A DNA stretch of 19,614 nt, taken from an uncultured Gammaproteobacteria bacterium (lineage in GTDB: Bacteria; Pseudomonadota; Gammaproteobacteria; GCA-2729495). The stretch lies in the NCBI GenBank assembly GCA_947258805.1, contig CAMYJV010000077.1, positions 1-19,614 of the forward strand. The letters run 5' to 3'. A program made the position numbers and the translations under genes. The notes below the pieces were generated by a model that was not told the origin of the DNA, searched no databases, and saw only the letters and a list, made by a program, of their open reading frames with translations. Shown here in pieces: positions 1 to 7,541 of the stretch (the first letter of the stretch is position 1; the number at the start of each line of letters is the position of its first letter).

Positions 1-1
1 G

Positions 2-412
2 GTGGTACTTGCCGTGCTGATGCCAGTAGTGGCCAGCATGGGCGGCATTGCCGGCAGCCAGACGCTGACGCTGATGATTCGCGGGCTCGCACTGGGCCGG
101 GTGGAAGATTCGAACGCCCGCTGGGTGATGATTAAAGAGTGTTCCGTCGGCCTGCTGAACGGGCTGGCGTGGGCCGTCGTGGTCGGCGTCGTGACCGTGA
201 TCTTCTTCAGCACCTGGGAAGTGGGCGTGATTATCGCAGCGGCCATCACGCTGAACCTGATCGTGGCGGCAATGGCCGGTTTCCTGATTCCGCTGGGGAT
301 GCGGCGGCTGAACATCGACCCGGCGCTGGCCGGCTCCGTGGTGCTCACGACAGTCACTGACGTAGTGGGCTTTCTGACTTTTCTCGGCCTCGGCGCGCTG
401 TTCCTGACCTGA
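2..412 (+). CDS. mgtE: MgtE-family magnesium transporter, C-terminal part (cut by window edge)
   Basis: This is the last 136 residues of an MgtE magnesium channel/transporter of the inner membrane. The visible part is the membrane domain only. It holds the family hallmark GGIAGSQTLTLMIRGLALG near its start, then hydrophobic helices, and the closing stretch LNIDPALAGSVVLTTVTDV followed by a last helix. That closing segment is typical of the conserved Mg2+ pore region. The N-terminal cytosolic domain and the paired CBS domains that sense magnesium in this family would lie before the window, so I cannot say whether they are present. The first codon shown is an internal valine codon, not a start. 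The stop ends at 412, one base before the stop codon of the convergent lipase gene. Confidence 0.93.
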   Translation: MVLAVLMPVVASMGGIAGSQTLTLMIRGLALGRVEDSNARWVMIKECSVGLLNGLAWAVVVGVVTVIFFSTWEVGVIIAAAITLNLIVAAMAGFLIPLGMRRLNIDPALAGSVVLTTVTDVVGFLTFLGLGALFLT

Positions 413-413
413 G

Positions 414-1679
414 TCAGCCGGCGGCCGGCACCTTGAGCGCTGGCAGGCGATGGGAGTATTCGTCGCTCAGATCCTGCCAACCGGCAATTCCCGTGGGTGA
501 ATCCAGCGGCACCCCGTCCATGAATGCGGTCAGCTCTTCGCGCCGCGTCATCGCGTCTTCGTAGCCGAGTTCGATCAGCGCGCGGGTATAACCGGCCTCG
601 AACAGCAGGTAACTGATCAACTGCCGGCCACCGTAATTCAGCGCGCCGAGCCCGCGCATCAGCAGCCGCACCGGGCGGGGCAGTTCGTGCATGTAGCGCA
701 GTGCGACATCCCGCACGTCGCGACTCGGCAGAATGATGAGAGCGTCGATGAAACCGAGTGGCCCGCCCTCGCCGTCCATGCGCCGGCCTGGCATCTGGTT
801 CAGCATCAGGTTGATCCTTGTCAGCCGTTCCAAATCCGACGCAAGACCGTCCATGATCAATGTATCGAGCATGTAGCCGGCAATGCGGCCAAAGCTGGGA
901 AAGACTCCGGCATCCCCGCTGGTGGGGCTCGTGGGCTCCTCGTCGCGGCAGCCGATGATGAGCAGGCGCTCGGCGCCGAGGCGCACGGCGGGCGACAGCG
1001 GCGTGGGCTGGCGCATGGCACCGTCGCCAAAGTACTCCTGGCCGATCTGCACCGGGGGAAAGACCAGCGGCGCCGCCACGCTGGCCATCAGGTGCTGCAG
1101 GCCAAGTTCGGACGGTTTACCGCAGCGGCGCACACGCGCCCAGGATTCCAGCCCGTCGCAGCCCTCGAAGAAAGTGATGGAGCGGGCGGAATCGTAGCTC
1201 GCGGCCGTTACCGCCAGCGCGTCGAGATAACCCTTGTTGATGGCCTGGCCCACCGCATCGAAGCGAATGTTCCGCGCCAGCAGTTGCTCCAGGGGCTCGT
1301 TGTCGAGCAGCGAGCGCGGATTGCGGACACCCAGCCCGCCCAGCACCAGGGCTGCCATCCAGTGCAGGCTGCTCTTGATCATCGTGCCGGTATCGCAGCG
1401 AAAGACCTGTTCGGTGCGAAAATTGCCCCAGACCCGCTCCAGGTCCGCCACCCCGTGGCGGAGCAGTCGCGCCCGGGTGGCCAGCACCACCGCGTTGATG
1501 GCCCCGGCGGAGGTGCCGCTGATTACGCGAAAGGGATTGGGCGCCCGGCGGGGCATGAGCTCCGCGAGGCCTTTCAGGACACCCACCTGGTAAGCACATC
1601 GCGCGCCCCCGCCCGGCAGGACGAGGCCGATGTTCTGGGCCCAGGTGCGCGGCTTGCTGCTGGAATCGGTCCGCGCCAT
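414..1679 (-). CDS. Patatin-like phospholipase family protein
   Basis: This 421-residue protein has the patatin-type lipase layout with a Ser-Asp catalytic dyad. The glycine-rich oxyanion loop is at residues 22-27 (PGGGAR), the nucleophile is S57 in GTSAG (55-59), and the catalytic aspartate is D218 in GDGA (217-220). Family members hydrolyse acyl esters of phospholipids or related lipids; the actual substrate cannot be read from the sequence. I see no signal peptide, so it is probably cytosolic or membrane-associated. The ATG start at 1679 places the glycine loop close to the N-terminus, as is normal, but no clear ribosome binding site precedes it. It is divergent from the peroxiredoxin gene (79-bp gap) and convergent with mgtE, stop against stop. 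Confidence 0.88.
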   Translation of the reverse strand: MARTDSSSKPRTWAQNIGLVLPGGGARCAYQVGVLKGLAELMPRRAPNPFRVISGTSAGAINAVVLATRARLLRHGVADLERVWGNFRTEQVFRCDTGTMIKSSLHWMAALVLGGLGVRNPRSLLDNEPLEQLLARNIRFDAVGQAINKGYLDALAVTAASYDSARSITFFEGCDGLESWARVRRCGKPSELGLQHLMASVAAPLVFPPVQIGQEYFGDGAMRQPTPLSPAVRLGAERLLIIGCRDEEPTSPTSGDAGVFPSFGRIAGYMLDTLIMDGLASDLERLTRINLMLNQMPGRRMDGEGGPLGFIDALIILPSRDVRDVALRYMHELPRPVRLLMRGLGALNYGGRQLISYLLFEAGYTRALIELGYEDAMTRREELTAFMDGVPLDSPTGIAGWQDLSDEYSHRLPALKVPAAG

Positions 1680-1696
1680 GCTGTCGAAATGTTAAC

Positions 1697-1720
1697 CGGT
1701 GTGCCGCCCAGCGGCTACCG
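1697..1720. promoter_or_regulatory. Dyad-symmetric element in the lipase/peroxiredoxin divergent gap
   Basis: Within the 79-bp gap between the two divergent starts lies a nested inverted repeat. The inner arms are GCCGC (1703-1707) and GCGGC (1711-1715) around CCA. The outer arms are CGGT (1697-1700) and ACCG (1717-1720), separated from the inner ones by GT and T. It could be a regulator-binding site or an RNA hairpin. No known operator is recognised. Confidence 0.3.
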
Positions 1721-1758
1721 ACCAAAATCACACTATCAGCCCGCAGGAGTCACCGAAC

Positions 1759-2292
1759 ATGCCTAATCCCCTGAGAATTCTGCCCCTGGTGCTGCTCGCC
1801 GTCGCAGCGGTCCCGGCCCTGGCCCAGCCCCAGGCCGGCGAGGCAGCACCGGATTTCCGCCTGCAGGACCAGAATGGCGAATGGCATGCCCTCGGCGACT
1901 ACCGTGGCAAGTGGGTGACGCTGTACTTCTACCCGAAAGACGATACGCCGGGCTGCACCACAGAGGCCTGCGCATTTCGCGACAACATTTTTGCCTTCGA
2001 CAAGATTGGCGCAGTGGTGCTGGGCGTCAGTCTCGACAACGTGCAGTCCCATGCCGAATTCGCCGAGAAATACAGCCTCCCCTTCCCGTTGCTGGCCGAC
2101 AGCGGTTCAGACACCGCGCAGGCTTACGGCGTCCTGTCGAACATGGGTAGCTTCAAAATGGCCAGGCGGGAAACCTTCCTGATCGACCCACAGGGACAGA
2201 TCGCAAAGCACTACGCGCGGGTCAGCCCGGCGAATCACAGCGAACAGGTGCTGGGTGATCTCGAGACGTTAATGGCGGCAGCCGGCGACTGA
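1759..2292 (+). CDS. bcp: Exported Bcp/PrxQ-type thiol peroxidase (peroxiredoxin)
   Basis: This 177-residue peroxiredoxin reduces hydrogen peroxide and organic hydroperoxides. The peroxidatic cysteine is C66 in the segment PKDDTPGCTTEAC. A second cysteine, C71, sits five residues later, which is the spacing of the atypical two-cysteine Bcp/PrxQ type that forms an internal disulfide and is recycled by thioredoxin-like proteins. Residues 1-22 form a signal peptide (basic start, hydrophobic core, ALA before Q23). The mature enzyme should therefore act in the periplasm rather than the cytosol, unlike classical Bcp. The chosen ATG is preceded by GCAGGAG at 1743-1749. An upstream in-frame codon at 1699 would bury the signal peptide, so I rejected it. 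The gene is convergent with the transporter gene that ends at 2308. Confidence 0.9.
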   Translation: MPNPLRILPLVLLAVAAVPALAQPQAGEAAPDFRLQDQNGEWHALGDYRGKWVTLYFYPKDDTPGCTTEACAFRDNIFAFDKIGAVVLGVSLDNVQSHAEFAEKYSLPFPLLADSGSDTAQAYGVLSNMGSFKMARRETFLIDPQGQIAKHYARVSPANHSEQVLGDLETLMAAAGD

Positions 2293-2307
2293 AGCCGGCC
2301 CGACGCC

Positions 2308-3642
2308 TCAGACTTTCGTGACCGCCGCGTCGCCAGCCGTGGGCGACGCCTCAACGGCCTCAACGCCCTGGCGTTCGAAGCGGCGGCCCAGGAACGCACC
2401 TACGAAGGCCCACAGCGACGCGATGCCGGCGCCCACGGCGGCCATCGCGCCCAGCCCCAGGCCGATGCCATCTGTCAGGCCTGCGAAAGCGATGCTGCTC
2501 ACGGCATCACCACCACGGTACACGGCAATGTCGATGACTGGTTTGGCCTTGAAGCGGGTCTCGCGGTCCACCGCGGTGAACAGCATCTCTCGACCGGGCC
2601 GGGTAATGGCATAGTTGCCGGCGCGGCGCGCCACCTGCAGGGCCAGGACCACGGTCAGAATCGGCGCAAAAGCCAGCACCAGCAGGCCGGCGGCAATGAA
2701 CACCGGCACCAGGGCCAGGGTCACCGGCATGCCGAAACGCGACACGATGCGGCTGGTGGCAAACAGGCCGATGGCAAAGGTCAGCACATTCACAATCCAG
2801 TCGATGGCCCCAAGTATCTGTGTGCGGGTTGCACGGTCGAATTCGGCAAGCAGGTTCTTCTGCTCGAAGTACACAAACGAGCCAATGGCGGTGTACAACA
2901 GGATGAAGGCACCAATTGCGAGCAGGTAGGGATTAGTAAAAAACATCTTGAAGCCGGCGAAGGGCTTGCCACCGATCCTCGCCGTGCTGAGGTCGGCCGT
3001 CACATCGTCGTTGTGCAGTTCGATCACTTTCAGGCGATCGAGGTAGAGGATCATCGGAATCGGAATCAGCAGCATGACGGCCGCAATCAGCAACAGCTGG
3101 TCGGTGCCCAGCTTGCCGGCGAACAGCGTCGGAATCAGTGGTCCCACCAGCGCACCGGCGCTGGAACCCGCAGCAATAAAGGCGAAGAGGCGGCCCGATT
3201 GTTCCTTTGTGAACAGGTCCGACATGAAGCTCCAGAACACCGACACGTGGAACAGGCTGAATACGCTGACCCAGATGTAGAAGGTCTTGTCGATGAGCAC
3301 GCGATCCTGAAGCTGGCTGACGCCGAAGTAGAAGGCAATAAAGCTCGCGGCAAAAAATGCGTAGACGCCGGGCACCAGCACCCGGAATCGCAACCGGGAC
3401 ACCGCGATGCCGTAGATTGCCACCACCCCCAGGCTGATAAAAAAGTTCAGGTTCCACAGCAGGCTCACCTCGGTATCCGTCCAGTCGCTGGCCATGGCAT
3501 CGCGAACAGGGCGCAGGATGTAGTAGGCCGCCATCAGCGTGAACACGAAGGCGAAAGACAGCAGCACCGCCCGCAGCTCGTGGGCCTCGATCTTCGAAGC
3601 CTTTTTCATGATGCGCTGAAGAAAACTGACATTTTCGGTCAT
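2308..3642 (-). CDS. Nucleotide-transporter-like (NTT/Tlc, MFS-like) membrane protein
   Basis: This 444-residue polytopic inner-membrane protein has about 12 hydrophobic segments. The first helix region, with AAYYILRPVRDAMASDW after a short basic N-terminus, resembles the ATP/ADP (NTP/NDP) exchange transporter family and related MFS-like proteins. Homologues in free-living proteobacteria are common, and I would not infer ATP import: the substrate is unknown. The protein is somewhat shorter than the classical roughly 500-residue exchangers. I chose the ATG at 3642 because GAGG lies six bases before it; a GTG four codons upstream (3654) overlaps that site. A perfect hairpin (3655-3675) sits just upstream. 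The gene is transcribed in the same direction as pyk, but the hairpin after pyk probably separates them. Confidence 0.72.
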   Translation of the reverse strand: MTENVSFLQRIMKKASKIEAHELRAVLLSFAFVFTLMAAYYILRPVRDAMASDWTDTEVSLLWNLNFFISLGVVAIYGIAVSRLRFRVLVPGVYAFFAASFIAFYFGVSQLQDRVLIDKTFYIWVSVFSLFHVSVFWSFMSDLFTKEQSGRLFAFIAAGSSAGALVGPLIPTLFAGKLGTDQLLLIAAVMLLIPIPMILYLDRLKVIELHNDDVTADLSTARIGGKPFAGFKMFFTNPYLLAIGAFILLYTAIGSFVYFEQKNLLAEFDRATRTQILGAIDWIVNVLTFAIGLFATSRIVSRFGMPVTLALVPVFIAAGLLVLAFAPILTVVLALQVARRAGNYAITRPGREMLFTAVDRETRFKAKPVIDIAVYRGGDAVSSIAFAGLTDGIGLGLGAMAAVGAGIASLWAFVGAFLGRRFERQGVEAVEASPTAGDAAVTKV

Positions 3643-3654
3643 CGTCTGCCTCAC

Positions 3655-3675
3655 GGCGCCGACTGTGTCGGCGCC
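3655..3675 (-). promoter_or_regulatory. Perfect 9-bp inverted repeat upstream of the transporter start
   Basis: GGCGCCGAC (3655-3663) and GTCGGCGCC (3667-3675) form perfect arms around a TGT loop. The element ends 12 bases before the ATG at 3642 and abuts its GAGG ribosome binding site. In RNA it would fold as a very stable hairpin that could limit ribosome access; in DNA it could be an operator. No family is recognised. Confidence 0.5.
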
Positions 3676-3774
3676 CGGTAGTCATTCAGGGAATCCCCGT
3701 GCAGTTAGCCTGCAGCGCGTCAGACGGGCAGGTAGGGACGGCAAGATCTGGCGGCCAGCATAACGATCAACGGC

Positions 3775-3801
3775 AATCCGGCCGGCCAGCGCCGCCGGAT
3801 T
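3775..3801 (-). terminator. Hairpin just after pyk, likely end of the tkt-gap-pgk-pyk operon
   Basis: AATCCGGC (3775-3782) and GCCGGATT (3794-3801) are perfect arms, with an inner GGC/GCC pair that extends the stem. The hairpin starts a few bases after the pyk stop. On the minus strand it is followed by TGCCGTTGATCG, which is only weakly T-rich, so it is a terminator-like hairpin rather than a textbook intrinsic terminator. The rest of the 162-bp gap up to 3642 shows only the second inverted repeat at 3655-3675. Confidence 0.55.
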
Positions 3802-3804
3802 TAT

Positions 3805-5238
3805 TCACTGGCCGGTCACGCGCAGGATCTTCATCGCGTTAGTGCCCCCCGACACACCTTCCAGGTCGCCCTTTGTGATAATGACCAGGTCGCCGATGCG
3901 CACGTGGCCCATCTTGGTCAGGGTTTCGAAGACCTGGGCATAGACACGCTGCGGATCCGTGTGCACCGGGTCGAAGGCCACCGGGTAAACGCCTCGATAC
4001 AGGGCAACCCGTCGCAGCGTCGCCGGCTGCCGGGTCAGGGCAAAGATCGGAATATCCGAGCGGATACGTGACATCCACTGGGAGGTGGAACCGGATTCCG
4101 TCAGCGCAATGATGGCCTCCACGTCCAGGTGATTGGCCGTATACATGGCCGACATGGCCACCGCTTCGTCGACGCGGCCAAAGCGGTCATCCATCCGATG
4201 GCGGGTCATTGGCGCCGCAGAATGATGGTAGGTCTCAGCACCGATGCAGACTTCGGCCATGGACTCCACGGTCTTCACCGGGTATTGACCGACGGCGGTT
4301 TCCCCCGACAGCATCACCGCGTCGGTGCCGTCCATCACCGCGTTGGCGACGTCGGATACCTCGGCGCGGGTCGGCGTCTGGCTGCTGATCATCGATTCCA
4401 TCATCTGCGTTGCGGTGATGGAGACTTTGAGCCGACGCCGGGTCGTGCGAATGATGTGTTTCTGCAGCCCGGTGAGCCCCGCGTAGCCGGTTTCCACCGC
4501 GAGATCACCACGCGCGACCATCACGGCATCGCTGGCATCGACAATGGATTCGAGGTTCTCTACCGCCTCTGTCCGTTCGATCTTGGCCACAAGGCGCGCT
4601 TCGCTGCCCGCGTCGCGCAGATACTGGCGCGCTTCGTGAAGATCGGCTGCGGAGCGGACGAAGGACACGGCGATCCAGTCGAAATCCAGGCGCGCCGCAT
4701 GCACAAGGTCCTGCCGGTCTTTGTCCGCCAGCGCCGGTGCCGACAAGCCCCCACCCTGCCGGTTGATGCCCTTGTTGTCGCCCAGCGTGCCGCCCACCTG
4801 CACCGTGCAGACCACGCGCGTGCCGGCCACCGCGCCCACGCTCAGTCGGATCTGGCCGTCATCCAGCAGCAACGTGTCACCGGGGCACACGTCGCGGGGC
4901 AGGCTGGCGTAGGCAACGCCGACGCCGCGCTCATCGCCGGCGTCCTCCGGCAGACTCGGGTCGAGCACAAACTCCTGGCCCTCCTGCAGCTTGACCGGGC
5001 CATCGCGAAACCGCTGGATACGGATCTTGGGGCCCTGCAGATCACCGAGGATGCCGATGTAACGGCCGACTTCCGTGGCCAGCTGGCGCACCATTGAAAC
5101 GCGCCGTTCGTGGTCGTCCCAGTTGCCGTGGGAGAAGTTGATACGCACCACATCCACGCCGGCCTCGAGCAGGCGTTTCATGACGCCAGCATCGTCGGTA
5201 GCCGGGCCGAGGGTGGCGATAATCTTGGTGCGACGCAT
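3805..5238 (-). CDS. pyk: Pyruvate kinase
   Basis: This 477-residue enzyme transfers the phosphate of phosphoenolpyruvate to ADP to give pyruvate and ATP, the last step of glycolysis in the cytosol. The N-terminus MRRTKIIATLGPATDD is the usual family start. RINFSHG, GDLQGPKIR, the active-site lysine in AKIERTEAVENL, the metal-binding region MVARGDLAVE and TATQMMESMI all follow in order. Length matches PykA/PykF types (about 470-480). I chose the ATG at 5238 by homology, although no clear ribosome binding site precedes it. A TTG at 5298 would add 20 residues that look nothing like the family and would extend across the tandem repeat at 5251-5287. It is the last gene of the tkt-gap-pgk-pyk block, 64 bp after pgk. 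Confidence 0.95.
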   Translation of the reverse strand: MRRTKIIATLGPATDDAGVMKRLLEAGVDVVRINFSHGNWDDHERRVSMVRQLATEVGRYIGILGDLQGPKIRIQRFRDGPVKLQEGQEFVLDPSLPEDAGDERGVGVAYASLPRDVCPGDTLLLDDGQIRLSVGAVAGTRVVCTVQVGGTLGDNKGINRQGGGLSAPALADKDRQDLVHAARLDFDWIAVSFVRSAADLHEARQYLRDAGSEARLVAKIERTEAVENLESIVDASDAVMVARGDLAVETGYAGLTGLQKHIIRTTRRRLKVSITATQMMESMISSQTPTRAEVSDVANAVMDGTDAVMLSGETAVGQYPVKTVESMAEVCIGAETYHHSAAPMTRHRMDDRFGRVDEAVAMSAMYTANHLDVEAIIALTESGSTSQWMSRIRSDIPIFALTRQPATLRRVALYRGVYPVAFDPVHTDPQRVYAQVFETLTKMGHVRIGDLVIITKGDLEGVSGGTNAMKILRVTGQ

Positions 5239-5250
5239 CGGTTTCGGAAC

Positions 5251-5287
5251 AGTAGCTGACTGGCGCGGAGAGTAGCCGACTGGCGCG
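5251..5287. repeat. Two-copy tandem repeat in the pgk-pyk gap
   Basis: AGTAGCTGACTGGCGCG (5251-5267) is repeated as AGTAGCCGACTGGCGCG (5271-5287), with period 20 and 16 of 17 bases identical. The repeat fills most of the short gap between the pgk stop and the pyk ATG. It looks like a recent local duplication; it could also be a pair of binding sites one helical turn multiple apart. Confidence 0.8.
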
Positions 5288-5302
5288 CCGGCGGCCAACG
5301 CT

Positions 5303-6478
5303 TCAGCCGGCGGCCCGCGACTCGAGCATCGCCACGGCGGGCAGGGTCTTGCCCTCCAGAAATTCCAGGAAGGCGCCGCCGCCGGTGGAAATGTAGGACA
5401 CGCGCTCCGTGAGCCCGTATTTCTCCAGTGCGGCCAGCGTATCGCCCCCGCCGGCGATGCTGAAGGCCGCGCTGTCGGCCACGGCCTCGGCCACGCGGCG
5501 GGTCCCCTCGCCGAACTGATCGATCTCGAACACCCCGACCGGGCCGTTCCAGACGATGGTGCCGGCCTGCGCGAGGATTGCGGCGTACTGCTCGGCCGTG
5601 CGCGGGCCGATGTCCAGGATCAGCTCATCGTCGTTGACCTCAGCGATGCCCCGCTGGGAGGCCGGTGCAGACGGGCTGACTTCCAGCGCGACCACCACAT
5701 CCGCCGGCAACGGGATCTGCGCGCGGCCGGTCGCCTCGCGCATGAGCGCCTGTGCCTCGGGCACCAGGTCCGGCTCGCACAGGGATTGCCCGACCTTGTG
5801 GCCAGCCGCGGCAATGAAGGTGTTGGCAATGCCGCCACCCACGATCAGCCGATCCACCCGCTCGGCGAGCGTCTTCAGCACGGTGAGCTTGGTCGACACC
5901 TTTGAACCGCCAACGATGGCAACCACCGGGCGCGCCGGAGCCTGCAACACGCGCCCCAGGGCTTCGAGTTCGGCCACCAGTAGCGGCCCGGCGCAGGCTA
6001 CCGGCGCATACCGGGCCACGCCGTGCGTGCTGGCCTGGGCCCGGTGCGCCGTGCCGAAGGCATCCATCACATAGATATCGCATAGCGCCGCCATGCGTCG
6101 CGCCAGCGCATCGTCGTTGGCTTTCTCGCCGACGTTGAAACGCACGTTCTCGCACAGGACGACGTCACCCGCAGCCACGTCGACCCCATCGAGCCAGTCC
6201 TTCGCCAGCGCCACCGGGCTGCCCAGCAGCTCACTGATGCAATTGGCCACCGGTGCGAGGGAGAAAGCGGGATCGTATTGCCCTTCTTTCGGCCGGCCGA
6301 GATGCGACATGACGATCACGGCGGCCCCCGCATCGCGCGCCGCACGGATCGTCGGCAGCGCTGCCCGGATCCGGGTGTCGCTGGTCACCTGCCCGTCTTT
6401 CAGCGGGACGTTCAGGTCTTCACGAATCAGGACCCGCTTGCCCCCAAGCGCCTGATCCTGCATGCGTAACAGGTTCAC
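5303..6478 (-). CDS. pgk: Phosphoglycerate kinase
   Basis: This 391-residue cytosolic enzyme interconverts 1,3-bisphosphoglycerate plus ADP and 3-phosphoglycerate plus ATP. The substrate-binding N-terminal signature [15 protein letters not shown] is present, as are SHLGRP, the NVRFNVGE segment, GGSKVSTKL, and the nucleotide-binding C-terminal [11 protein letters not shown]. Length fits the family (about 390). The GTG at 6478 gives [16 protein letters not shown], which aligns with the usual start (a methionine plus five residues before MxDxxLxGKRV). The in-frame ATG at 6463 is the alternative. No strong ribosome binding site is visible for either; the gene begins 19 bp after the gap stop, so translation may be coupled. 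Confidence 0.95.
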   Translation of the reverse strand: MNLLRMQDQALGGKRVLIREDLNVPLKDGQVTSDTRIRAALPTIRAARDAGAAVIVMSHLGRPKEGQYDPAFSLAPVANCISELLGSPVALAKDWLDGVDVAAGDVVLCENVRFNVGEKANDDALARRMAALCDIYVMDAFGTAHRAQASTHGVARYAPVACAGPLLVAELEALGRVLQAPARPVVAIVGGSKVSTKLTVLKTLAERVDRLIVGGGIANTFIAAAGHKVGQSLCEPDLVPEAQALMREATGRAQIPLPADVVVALEVSPSAPASQRGIAEVNDDELILDIGPRTAEQYAAILAQAGTIVWNGPVGVFEIDQFGEGTRRVAEAVADSAAFSIAGGGDTLAALEKYGLTERVSYISTGGGAFLEFLEGKTLPAVAMLESRAAG

Positions 6479-6497
6479 GATCGTGATCCGGTGCTGC

Positions 6498-7511
6498 TTA
6501 CTTTGCGTTCATCAAAGCAAGGGTGGTGTCGAGCATCCGGTTCGAGAAGCCCCACTCGTTGTCGTACCAGGCGCAGGCCTTGACCAGCGTGCCGTCGATG
6601 ACCTTGGTCATGGTCGCATCATAAATCGACGACAGCGGGTTGTGGTTGAAGTCCACCGACACCAGCGGGCCGTCGTTATAGCCAAGTACGCCGGCCAACG
6701 CACCCTCGCTGGCCTGCTTCATGATCTTGTTGATCTCGTCGACGGACGTCGCGCGGGCGGCGCTGAAGCTCAGGTCCACCAGCGACACGTTGATCGTCGG
6801 CACCCGCACCGAGAAACCGTCGAGCTTGCCGTTCAGTTCCGGCAGCACCAGGCCCACTGCGGCGGCCGCACCGGTCTTGGTCGGAATCATGGACATCGTG
6901 GCCGACCGCGCACGGCGCAGGTCCTTGTGGAACACGTCCGTCAGCACCTGGTCATTCGTGTAGGAATGAATCGTGTTCATCACGCCGCATTTCACGCCGA
7001 TTGCATCGTGCAGCACCTTGACCAGGGGGGCGAGACAGTTGGTGGTGCAGGATGCGTTGGAGATCACGGTGTCACTGGCCGACAGCACGCCGTGATTCAC
7101 TCCGTAGACCACGGTGGCGTCCACGTCGCTGCCCCCCGGCGCAGAAATAATCACCTTCTTCGCACCGGCGGCGAGATGCGGCGCGCACTTTTCCTTCGAA
7201 CGGAACAGGCCCGTGCACTCCAGGACCACGTCTACGCCCAGGTCGCCCCAGGGCAGCTTGGCCGGATCACGCTCGGCGAATACGCGAATCGGGTCGCCGT
7301 TCACGATCATGTTGTCGCCGTCGACGCTCACTTTGCCGGAGAAGGGCCCGTGGGCCGTGTCGTAGCGCGTCAGGTGCGCGTTGGTCTCGGAATCGCCAAG
7401 GTCGTTCACCGCGACGATCTTGAATTCGTCAGTCCGGCCGCTCTCGTACAGAGCGCGCAACACGCAGCGGCCGATACGGCCATAGCCATTAATCGCAAGC
7501 TTTACGGACAT
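6498..7511 (-). CDS. gap: Type I glyceraldehyde-3-phosphate dehydrogenase
   Basis: This 337-residue enzyme oxidises glyceraldehyde 3-phosphate with NAD and phosphate to 1,3-bisphosphoglycerate in the cytosol. The Rossmann loop INGYGRIGR is at residues 7-15. The catalytic cysteine is C155 in SNASCTTN and the partner histidine is H182 in TIHSYTNDQ. The phosphate-site segment [15 protein letters not shown] follows. The ATG at 7511 is preceded by CAGGAG at the usual distance. It lies 30 bp after the end of tkt and 19 bp before pgk, consistent with one transcript. Confidence 0.97.
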   Translation of the reverse strand: MSVKLAINGYGRIGRCVLRALYESGRTDEFKIVAVNDLGDSETNAHLTRYDTAHGPFSGKVSVDGDNMIVNGDPIRVFAERDPAKLPWGDLGVDVVLECTGLFRSKEKCAPHLAAGAKKVIISAPGGSDVDATVVYGVNHGVLSASDTVISNASCTTNCLAPLVKVLHDAIGVKCGVMNTIHSYTNDQVLTDVFHKDLRRARSATMSMIPTKTGAAAAVGLVLPELNGKLDGFSVRVPTINVSLVDLSFSAARATSVDEINKIMKQASEGALAGVLGYNDGPLVSVDFNHNPLSSIYDATMTKVIDGTLVKACAWYDNEWGFSNRMLDTTLALMNAK

Positions 7512-7541
7512 GAATCAATCTCCTGAAAACCCAAGGGCCGG

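Noticed and set aside
687..1766. 359-codon open frame opposite the patatin gene
   Set aside because: It is antisense to a well-recognised lipase, rich in Ala/Gly/Arg/His, with no known motif; typical of GC-rich shadow frames.
2281..2299. Terminator between the peroxiredoxin and transporter genes
   Set aside because: Two GCCGGC palindromes seven bases apart overlap the peroxiredoxin stop, but the stem is short and no T-run follows, so I do not call it a terminator.
5239..5298. TTG start for pyk, 20 codons upstream
   Set aside because: The extra residues have no counterpart in pyruvate kinases, and the family N-terminus begins at the ATG at 5238.
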